In this document: in pieces, positions 51,301 to 56,446 of the stretch
How positions within the stretch are numbered: position 1 is the first letter of the stretch
How the letters are laid out: the number at the start of each line of letters is the position of its first letter
Origin: a bacterium
GTDB lineage: Bacteria; Zhuqueibacterota; Zhuqueibacteria; Zhuqueibacterales; Zhuqueibacteraceae
Assembly (NCBI GenBank): GCA_022072515.1
Contig: JAJVHT010000047.1
Location: forward strand, 4,884-61,329
Direction of reading: 5' to 3'
DNA length: 56,446 nt
Program-made: the position numbers and the translations under genes
Notes under the pieces: model-generated
Databases searched by the model: none
What the model was told of the DNA's origin: nothing
What the model saw: only the letters and a program-made list of their open reading frames with translations

Positions 51301-53714
51301 TGCAAATCAATCCGTTGCCGGCAAGCCAGATGTCGTTGATCGGCGGCAACAATCAAACCTGCAACATTCTCTCGGCGGTGGGCAAACCGCTGCGCGTGAA
51401 AGTCGCAGATCGCAACGGCAACGGCGTGCCGAATTATGAAGTGAAGTTCAACGTGCAAAGCGGCGGCGGCAGTATTTATGAACAGCCGCCGGTTCGCACC
51501 GACGAAGCCGGCATCGCGAGCGCAACGTTCATCGGCGGCGCCAACATCGGCCAGAGCCAAATTTGGGCGGCGGCCCAAGGTTTGAACAACTCGCCGGTGA
51601 TTTTTCTCGCGACCGTGGGCAACAACATCGCGCGCAATTTACAAGAGGTGCGCGGCAACAGCCAGAAAGGCCAAGTCGGACAAATTCTGCCGGAGCCGCT
51701 CGTGGTGAAAGTGACCGACAAAGACGGCAACCCGGTGGCGGGCAAAGCCGTGCGTTTCGATGTCACATTCGGCGGCGGCACGGTGGATGAACGCAGTTCG
51801 ACAACGATCACCAGCGATGCGTTTGGCGAGGCGCGCGTGTCTTGGCGGTTGGGGCCCAGCGCCGGACCGCACACGGTGCGCGTGACGTCGACGAATTTGA
51901 CCAACTCGCCGCTGGATTTGCGCGCCGAAGCGGCTTCCGGTCTGCCGCAAAATTTGGAAATTTACAGCGGCCAGGAGGCGGCCGGTGACGTCGGCGGCGT
52001 CTCAGCACCCATGCGCGTGCGCGTGACGGATGCGAGCGGCAATGGGGTTGACGGCGTGGAAGTGCTCTTTGAATTGGTGCGCGGCACCGGTTCCCTTTCG
52101 GCCAGCGGCCCCGTGCTGCAAGTGTTGACGCGCGAAGGCGGTTTCGCCTCCGCCACAGTGACTTTCGGCTCCGACGCCGGTTATCGCCGGGTGATGGCGA
52201 GTGCGCCCGGATTGCACGGCTCACCGCGAATTTTCTATCCGTATGGCCGCGCGCTCGCGGCGCAAACCATGAAGGCCGTGGCGCGCACGAACAATCAAAC
52301 GGGCACCAAAGGCAAACTGCTGAATTTCCCGTTGCAGGTTCTCGTGCAAGATCGTCTCGGCAATCCCGTGCCGAATTTCTCGGTCACGTATTTGATCACG
52401 AACGGCGGCGGCAGCTTCGACGGCGTCAATCCGTATTCCACCAAAACCGACAGCGCCGGTTTGGCCGCAGCGCCGTGGTTGCTCGGCCGTTTCGCGGTCG
52501 ACAATGAAGCCAACGCCGTCGGCACGGGCAATGTACAGCCGCAAACGATTGTGTTCAAAGCCAAAGGGGCGGACAATAATTTTCCGATCTTTGAAGATGT
52601 GTTGGATCGCGAAGTGACAGAAGGTGACAAGATCGAATTTTCCTTGTTGGCCTCGGACCCGGACGGCGATCCGTTGACGTACGGCGCAAAAAATTTGCCA
52701 GGCGCAGCAACGTTCGATTCGTTGCGCAGCCGCGTCTTCAAGTGGCAACCCGGCGTGAATGCCGCCGGACAATATGCCATCAGTTTCATCGTGCGCGACA
52801 ACAAAGGCGGCGTCGATGAAGAGCTGGTAACGATCAAAGTGAAAAATCGCAATGGCCGGCCGCTGATTGAGAGCCGCTTCCCGGTGGGGCGTGGTATTCC
52901 CACCGAGCGCGATACGGTGATCGAAAACAATACGACGTTATTGATGCGGGTGACCGCGCGCGATCCGGACAACGATCCGCTGCAGTATCGTTGGTATCTC
53001 AACGGCAAATTCGCCGGCGCCGCGACGAGTACCTATCTCTTCAACAGCACGGAGCGCTTCAATTATGTGTCGGTGTATGTTTTCGACCAGGAAGACACGA
53101 CGTCAACGAATTGGTTGATTCAAGTGCCGGTCAAGTTGTCCGGCTTCAGCGCCACGCTCGAAAGCGCGGCAACGGGCGGCAAAGCCGTGAAGTTGGAATG
53201 GAAGACGGCGTCGGAGATTGACAACACCGGCTTCAATGTTTTGCGCAGCCGCACGAACGCGGGACGTTATGAGAAAATCAATCACCAGCTCATTCCGGCG
53301 CGGCACGACGGGCAATACACCTTCGTCGATGCGCCAGTCGACGCCGGCGGGCGGTATTTTTACAAACTCGAAGATATCGACCGTGACGGCAATGTGACGC
53401 TACACGGCCCATTGAGCATCGACGTGGCAGCGCCGCAGGAGTATGTGTTGCAGCAAAACTATCCCAACCCGTTCAATCCGACGACACAGTTGCGTTATGA
53501 ACTGCCGAAAGCGGGACACGTGACCCTGGCGATTTATAATTCGCTCGGCCAGGAAGTGCGCCGGCTCGTGGACCGCGAGCAACCGGCTGGTTATCATCTC
53601 GTGACGTGGAACGGCCGCGATCAAAGCGGCAAGCCCGTGCCCACCGGCGTGTACCATTATCGTTTGCAGGTGGGAGATTTCGTGGCAACGAAGAAGATGA
53701 TCATGGCGAAGTAA
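45309..53714 (+). CDS. Giant secreted SGNH/CE3-like esterase with Ig repeats, nested CBMs and T9SS sorting domain
   Basis: 2801 residues. A signal peptide (FLLFAFCLLPHRAALAQ) is followed by an SGNH esterase domain (about 42-240) like carbohydrate esterase family 3: MPLGNSITAG with nucleophile Ser51, HEGHPGFTA, IGTND with Asn130, and DDLHPSDRGY with Asp222/His225. CE3 enzymes deacetylate xylan-type sugars. Then come LamG-like, FN3 and LamG-like domains, and 13 Ig units in the same order as in the previous gene. The same CBM6-like (about 47730-48175) and CBM4/9-like (about 48796-49240) modules are nested in units 1 and 3. Cadherin-like segments and a type A sorting domain (LQQNYPNPFNPTTQLRYELP ... 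KKMIMAK) end it. GGAGAG lies 9 bases before ATG 45309. Confidence 0.88.
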   Translation: MNCIAMKTPMRNHSLRHQLARFAPGFLLFAFCLLPHRAALAQPKIMPLGNSITAGTGSSHGGGYRLRLYELMVADESVGPFDFVGQYSSGFGLDDKNHEGHPGFTANQLAIENYLRDNPADIILLEIGTNDIASGHTAEQTATDIATVVDRIHAEAPDAVILLGTLLPQIDVSKDIDVDRTNLLLPEVISSRLSSDFKIYLVDHNKRFKANGDGWQDAYMADDLHPSDRGYELMAEEWFSALKRILKPTQKEFRDGFNRASIGEDWTTQSAFRIQSDQLVNTSTNDKWGNFFAICNVVLDPNIVEMQYGFLSDNQGRAFTGLALKLTDNNINASGYLLHHYYDKLRLWAVSNGVPTQIIEEVTGFAETEIGDVLRVEMKTDATGHHFNVFRNGNPLATLDDPQKRFNGPYCGIMINGNTNNGIDEFYCLDDRDLSSPSRVSDFTVTATTYSTMTLEWTAPGDDATRGTATSYDIRYSFNKILNDDDFAAAKPIPEKINPSEGGALERLTVGGLESGKTYHFAIKATDDQGNVSPLSNDASGSTAGLLVCNDNFGRPDGSLGESWGGDLTNLQIRSGNVQNVAAGDIWSPAVFKDCKNAVEVTIKFGIKATNFGINFAGVFVMVDGPTATPNGYMIQHYSADTPADFSDDETRLWLVQNGRVSKVIDSGHPQSNLAPKAGSKLTVRIIKENGVRYFYVYIDDVFDRVLSDPDQRYSGLYAGFVQESRLGEQNAIDEITFGAAPTGPKTMTKVLSTDNQIAPIQQPLPLPLKVTVLDSFDNALSGAAVKFSVVSGAAKITPPPSSDGSLRIEAEDGEMSGPLETRNDGDAGAGKYIVYPSSQTADATVTFNFEIKKPGTYYVWTRNIWNGNQGASWDVRSDNNSFFIYDIFYGGKSSVWAWDRVKERGVGGSADQPLNDPKTFDFNLGQHKLVFRVRFAELRLDKILLTTDPTYVPVGKEDKGFLTDANGVASAIVTMGNVSGSTTIQAALANLPPVTFTAIATGGPAAKISFKSGNGQSGAAGQSLQPFQALALDANNNPVAGQQVIWVVTNGNGTLSQYKSITGIDGIASTILKLGNSAPTNTVEARTNLAGSPIVFNATTTSGVATNAALVSAPASGLVHTTLAAPLIAKVATGNGLPVPNFPVDFRVTRGGGSLTPNFGLSNGDFETLSPGTSTPLNWTLENSPSPAEVALSTSAPRGGTKSLQINANRDGVGVSQSVNYPAIGGYTLSFYAKVISGAAQVIWRTNDVAGAQVEKVIDLTPLSTGSNWTFYTLTADNGAATARSLFFKTSGTSGNFFIDEVKISRNTDVNGQIAINFTLGDTAMAQKVQAEAKAGNTNLAGSPVTFSVQANPAAAKNQKIDSGNNQSGSAAQLLAAPFVVKVVDQYGNGISGVTLTFNVTKGNGRINGTLLKATQQTNGAGTAQVTYKLGPVSGDTNKVQVTSTGLNAVTFVSFAAIPNKVTKAGAPTAGSANKKLNQALSVKVADASGKVIAGYPVTFIIKQGGGKLNKDSTRISIPSDASGVASVFLTLGPNPGVVNRVEAYVLFNGQKLPNPVLSFAVKAAPLKNFAVSDGANQAGPVCEPLAQPLKVKISDSLNVGVAGQFVTFLVKTGGGKLNTNLDSVKVATDTAGVAQSKLTLGPKPGTNQVIARSAAKLASSPLTFTATGRLGAAATMKKVSGDSLFSLINTVLAKPQVVSITDKCGNLIAGAEVKFKIKAGGGKVNDKDSVTVTTGSDGKVQVTWKLGNVSGVFNNKLEARAFNGTAEITNSPILFSASATPNAARSIKPASATTFTGQAGTTLATPLMVKVSDGAGGTGNGVPNQPVRFLVTKGGGSFSNGSGEIIVNTDQFGLAKALWTVGGAIGTNSQEVKTFSTNAGANLEGVPVIFTATVTAGAPSAEGSEIKATGPIPADGTTKSQVTVYVRDKFGNPLQGKAVTLVVSPAGSYFIDQPTSLTNAQGVATGTFASLNSGSKTVTAKVLDATTVELTKGATVQINPLPASQMSLIGGNNQTCNILSAVGKPLRVKVADRNGNGVPNYEVKFNVQSGGGSIYEQPPVRTDEAGIASATFIGGANIGQSQIWAAAQGLNNSPVIFLATVGNNIARNLQEVRGNSQKGQVGQILPEPLVVKVTDKDGNPVAGKAVRFDVTFGGGTVDERSSTTITSDAFGEARVSWRLGPSAGPHTVRVTSTNLTNSPLDLRAEAASGLPQNLEIYSGQEAAGDVGGVSAPMRVRVTDASGNGVDGVEVLFELVRGTGSLSASGPVLQVLTREGGFASATVTFGSDAGYRRVMASAPGLHGSPRIFYPYGRALAAQTMKAVARTNNQTGTKGKLLNFPLQVLVQDRLGNPVPNFSVTYLITNGGGSFDGVNPYSTKTDSAGLAAAPWLLGRFAVDNEANAVGTGNVQPQTIVFKAKGADNNFPIFEDVLDREVTEGDKIEFSLLASDPDGDPLTYGAKNLPGAATFDSLRSRVFKWQPGVNAAGQYAISFIVRDNKGGVDEELVTIKVKNRNGRPLIESRFPVGRGIPTERDTVIENNTTLLMRVTARDPDNDPLQYRWYLNGKFAGAATSTYLFNSTERFNYVSVYVFDQEDTTSTNWLIQVPVKLSGFSATLESAATGGKAVKLEWKTASEIDNTGFNVLRSRTNAGRYEKINHQLIPARHDGQYTFVDAPVDAGGRYFYKLEDIDRDGNVTLHGPLSIDVAAPQEYVLQQNYPNPFNPTTQLRYELPKAGHVTLAIYNSLGQEVRRLVDREQPAGYHLVTWNGRDQSGKPVPTGVYHYRLQVGDFVATKKMIMAK

Positions 53715-53740
53715 GTTGATTGCTCATACTCATACTCTTG

Positions 53741-53813
53741 CTCGTACTCTTACTGGCTTTGCAAATTTTCGCAAAGCGAGTAAGAGTACGAGAACGAATG
53801 GGAGTAGTTTTTT
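53741..53813 (+). terminator. Long hairpin terminator after the second giant gene
   Basis: CTCGTACTCTTACT (53741-53754) is the exact reverse complement of 53779-53792, with an inner CTTTGC/GCAAAG stem. A run of six T residues starts at 53808. The left flank (CATACTCATACTC) is a short tandem repeat that can extend the stem imperfectly. Confidence 0.7.
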
Positions 53814-53869
53814 CTAATTTGAAATACATTGATGAAATTTAAAATTTTATACAATAGGGAGTTGCATTG

Positions 53870-56446
53870 ATGCGCAACCGGGTTTTGATTACCTCCCTTG
53901 TGAGCCTGCTTTACGTTGGAGCATTATTCGCGCAACCGTCGAAATTTGCACTGGCCAAAAACAGTGAGCTGGCCAAAGCCTATCGCCCGAACGCGAGCAA
54001 AGCGGAGAATCTCGAAACGATGCGCCGCACGCTCGGCCTGTCGCCAAGCGTTAAACTCGAGTGGATCGCCGGCCGCGCCGGCGTCGATACGTTGTCGATT
54101 CTCGACGATTTTAATCGCAAAGAGATCAACGAGTACGGCAACGACTGGGCGATCGACGCGCCGTTTTGGGAAATTAAGGACGGGGAGCTGGTGTTGAACG
54201 ACGACGCGATTTACGAATGGCGTTATCTCGCGACGTATTTGCCGGTCTACAATAATTTGGAGCGGACCATTTACTCGGTGTCGTATCGCTGGGGCAGAAA
54301 TGCCGATGCGCTGGGCATTCGCGAAGGCGCGCACGCCATCATGCTGGACCGGCCCTCGAATATTTCGACCGGCTATTGGATTTGGCATCGCACCAATTGG
54401 GAGCAAGTTTGGATGTGGGTCATTCGCAACGGCACGTACGAAGACACGCCGGGCCAGGGCCGCGAAATCGACCAGGCCGATGCCCAAATCGATAATCCGG
54501 TGGCAGGGGATGTCGTCAAAGTCATCATTCGCCCGGAGAAAAACGGCAATTTTTTTGATTATTATGTGAATAACAAATTCGACGCCACTGTTGAAGATCC
54601 CAACAAGGAATTTCCCGTCAACCAAAGCAAAACCTGGTACGTCGGCTTGTTCATTCATGGGCAGAGTCTCAACAATCAAGTTGACGATTTCAAAGTGACG
54701 TGGCTGCAAGGCGACGGCTTCACCCCGGGCACGATTACCGATTTAACTGCGACGAAGGTCACGGCCGCAAGTGTGACGCTCGAGTGGACCGCGCCGGGCG
54801 ACAACGGCTTCGAAGGCCAGGCGAAAAGTTACGACATTCGTTATTCGCCGAACCGCATTTTGAACGACGCTGATTTTGCCGCTGCGAAAGCGGTGCCGGA
54901 GCCGATTGCGCCGAGCATCGGCGGCAGCGCGGAGAAGTTGATCATCGGCGGTCTGGAAAGCGGCAAGACGTATTATTTTGCCATTAAAACCAGTGATGAG
55001 GCCGGCAACGTGTCCGATCTTTCCAACGAAAGCTCGGCGCGACTGCCGGCGCTGCTGCCGACCGTCGATAATTTTAACCGCGCTAACGGCGGCCTCGGCA
55101 GCGCGTGGGGCGGCGATCTGGCGGATGTGCAGATTCGCAGTAATGCCGCGCAGAGCGTCGCGACGATCAATGGCTGGAGCGCAGCGGTTTATCAGAACGT
55201 GCGCAACATCATCGAAGTCTCGCTCAAATATGCGCCCACTGCGACGGCGAAAGGTGTTGGCGCGAGCGGCATTTTGCTGTTGGCCGATGCGCCCACCGGC
55301 AATGTGAACGGCTACATGATTCAACGCGACAACGGCTTCGATCTCATCAGCAAGGATGACGACATGACACGCCTGTGGCTGGTGCAAAACGGCCGGCCCG
55401 AGCAGATCATCGAAGAAGGCCCCTCGCGCAGCGGTCTCACGCCGAAGGCCGGTTCCAAAATTACCGTGCGTGTTATCGATCTCGAGCAGCGCTATTTTTA
55501 TGTTTACGTCGACGGCATCTTCGACCGCGTGTTGCAAGACAGCCGCAACTCCTACAACGGCCTGTATGCCGGTTTCATGTTGGAGAACGGCGCCGGCGAG
55601 CAAAATGCGATTGACGAATTCAGCAGCGGCGCAGCGCCGGGCAAGCCCAAAACATTGACGATGATTTCCGGCGACGGCCAATTCGGTGAGATCAATAAAT
55701 TGCTGCCGCTGCCATTGACCGTGTCGCTAATCGACAGTTTTAACAATCCGCTCGCCGGCACCTATGTTCGCTTCACCGTGACCGCGGGTTCGGCGATGAT
55801 TCCATTGCCGCTTTCGCCGGACGGCAATTTGCGGATCGAAGCGGAAGATGCGCAAATCACCGGACCGATTAAGCGCTTGCAAGATTCAGATGCGGCAGCC
55901 GGTGAGTATATCGTTTATCCGTCCGGAGAAACCGCGGAGGCGGCGGCGACTTTTACTTTTGAAATTAAGCAAGCCGGCAACTACCGTGTCTGGACGCGCA
56001 GCTTGAAAACCGGCACTGTGCCGGGAAGCTGGAACGTCCAAATTGACAACGGCCCGCTGTTCGTTTATGATGTTTTTCAAAGCCGCACGCGCGGCAATTG
56101 GACGTGGGATGAGATGTCGGATCGCGGCACTGGAGATGGTTCGATTCCGCAATTCGATCCGAAAATTATTAATTTCACCGCGGGCGAGCACAAAATTATT
56201 TTCAATGCGCGCTATGCCGACACGCGGCTGGATAAAATCATTATCACCGCCGATCCGAATTTTTTTCCGGAGGATAAAGAAGAGAGCGGTTTTCTCACCG
56301 ATTTCACCGGCGTGGTAAGCGCGAACGTCAAGCTCGGCAACACACTGCAACCGGTCACCGTCGAGGCGCGGCACGGCAACGTGAAACCGGTGGCATTCAA
56401 AATCACGCCGATTAGCAATGAGAAACCGACGACGATTTCACCAACG
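53870..56446 (+). CDS. Third giant secreted paralogue, truncated by the window end
   Basis: The frame is open for 859 codons to the last base, so the 3' end is missing. The signal peptide (VLITSLVSLLYVGALFAQ) is followed by about 60 residues of unique sequence, then a LamG-like domain (LDDFNRKEINEYGNDWAI ... NNQVDDFKVTW), an FN3 domain (TITDLTATKVTAASVTLEW ... YYFAIKTSDEAG), and a second LamG-like domain (VDNFNRANGGLGSAW ... NAIDEFSS). The first Ig unit follows, with a nested CBM6-like module (RIEAEDAQITG to DKIIITADPN, about 55830-56270). The order equals that of the two genes before it. GGGAG lies 9 bases before the ATG. A type A sorting domain is expected beyond the window but not seen. 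Confidence 0.85.
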   Translation, partial: MRNRVLITSLVSLLYVGALFAQPSKFALAKNSELAKAYRPNASKAENLETMRRTLGLSPSVKLEWIAGRAGVDTLSILDDFNRKEINEYGNDWAIDAPFWEIKDGELVLNDDAIYEWRYLATYLPVYNNLERTIYSVSYRWGRNADALGIREGAHAIMLDRPSNISTGYWIWHRTNWEQVWMWVIRNGTYEDTPGQGREIDQADAQIDNPVAGDVVKVIIRPEKNGNFFDYYVNNKFDATVEDPNKEFPVNQSKTWYVGLFIHGQSLNNQVDDFKVTWLQGDGFTPGTITDLTATKVTAASVTLEWTAPGDNGFEGQAKSYDIRYSPNRILNDADFAAAKAVPEPIAPSIGGSAEKLIIGGLESGKTYYFAIKTSDEAGNVSDLSNESSARLPALLPTVDNFNRANGGLGSAWGGDLADVQIRSNAAQSVATINGWSAAVYQNVRNIIEVSLKYAPTATAKGVGASGILLLADAPTGNVNGYMIQRDNGFDLISKDDDMTRLWLVQNGRPEQIIEEGPSRSGLTPKAGSKITVRVIDLEQRYFYVYVDGIFDRVLQDSRNSYNGLYAGFMLENGAGEQNAIDEFSSGAAPGKPKTLTMISGDGQFGEINKLLPLPLTVSLIDSFNNPLAGTYVRFTVTAGSAMIPLPLSPDGNLRIEAEDAQITGPIKRLQDSDAAAGEYIVYPSGETAEAAATFTFEIKQAGNYRVWTRSLKTGTVPGSWNVQIDNGPLFVYDVFQSRTRGNWTWDEMSDRGTGDGSIPQFDPKIINFTAGEHKIIFNARYADTRLDKIIITADPNFFPEDKEESGFLTDFTGVVSANVKLGNTLQPVTVEARHGNVKPVAFKITPISNEKPTTISPT

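Noticed and set aside
1..56446. CRISPR array, prophage, insertion sequence or transposase
   Set aside because: No regularly spaced short repeats, phage structural genes or transposase motifs were seen; the repeats present are protein-coding (Ig, BNR, PKD) or palindromic.

Overview
The window reads as a chromosomal stretch from an uncultivated bacterium of the Fibrobacterota-Chlorobiota-Bacteroidota (FCB) assemblage. The best guess is a Calditrichota/KSB1-type lineage. Five complete or 3'-complete secreted proteins end in the 'LEQNYPNPFNP...GVYFYRL...KK' type A sorting domain read by the type IX secretion system (T9SS). A sixth, cut by the window edge, belongs to the same family. The phylum is an inference from this signature and from gene content; no 16S or ribosomal marker is present. 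A selenocysteine tRNA shows that the organism probably decodes UGA as Sec.

Layout. 1-1.3 kb: 3' end of a PKD-domain secreted protein with a strong terminator. 1.4-6.5 kb: an AlkA-like glycosylase, a small ATGA-overlapping gene pair resembling a toxin-antitoxin module, then a CoA-acylating aldehyde dehydrogenase, PduL phosphotransacylase and NUDT22-like Nudix hydrolase in a tight run. 6.6-11.6 kb (+): dTDP-glucose dehydratase, UDP-sugar dehydrogenase and a fused glycosyltransferase/undecaprenyl-phosphate sugar-phosphate transferase. 28.2-11.6 kb (-): a long, tightly packed exopolysaccharide/O-antigen operon (Wza-like exporter, Wzz-like co-polymerase, Wzx-like flippase, GT2, two secreted beta-propeller proteins, FkbM methyltransferase, O-antigen ligase/polymerase, three GT4 enzymes, a methyltransferase). 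The two arms converge at about 11.57 kb and together could build, flip, polymerise and export a surface glycan. 28.5-31.4 kb: an ATP-grasp protein, a promoter-terminator unit that may be a small RNA, a run of strong hairpins that looks like a structured RNA or leader, a lipoprotein gene and tRNA-Val(CAC). 31.5-36.4 kb: a sigma-54 response regulator, a lipoprotein made of a free subtilase propeptide, a subtilase, an alpha/beta-hydrolase-fold protein whose nucleophile position is Ala, and tRNA-Sec. 36.7-56.4 kb: three tandem giant secreted paralogues (2637 aa, 2801 aa and one truncated by the window end). They are built from LamG-like, FN3 and invasin-like Ig repeats, with carbohydrate-binding modules nested inside Ig units. 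The second has an SGNH/CE3-type esterase at its N-terminus.

The theme is cell-surface polysaccharide synthesis plus secreted, carbohydrate-binding, T9SS-sorted proteins. Promoter-like sites of the form TTGNNT-17-TANNTT recur (rfbB, tRNA-Val, candidate small RNA), so housekeeping promoters here look sigma70-like. All family assignments were made by eye from motifs; no database search was run.
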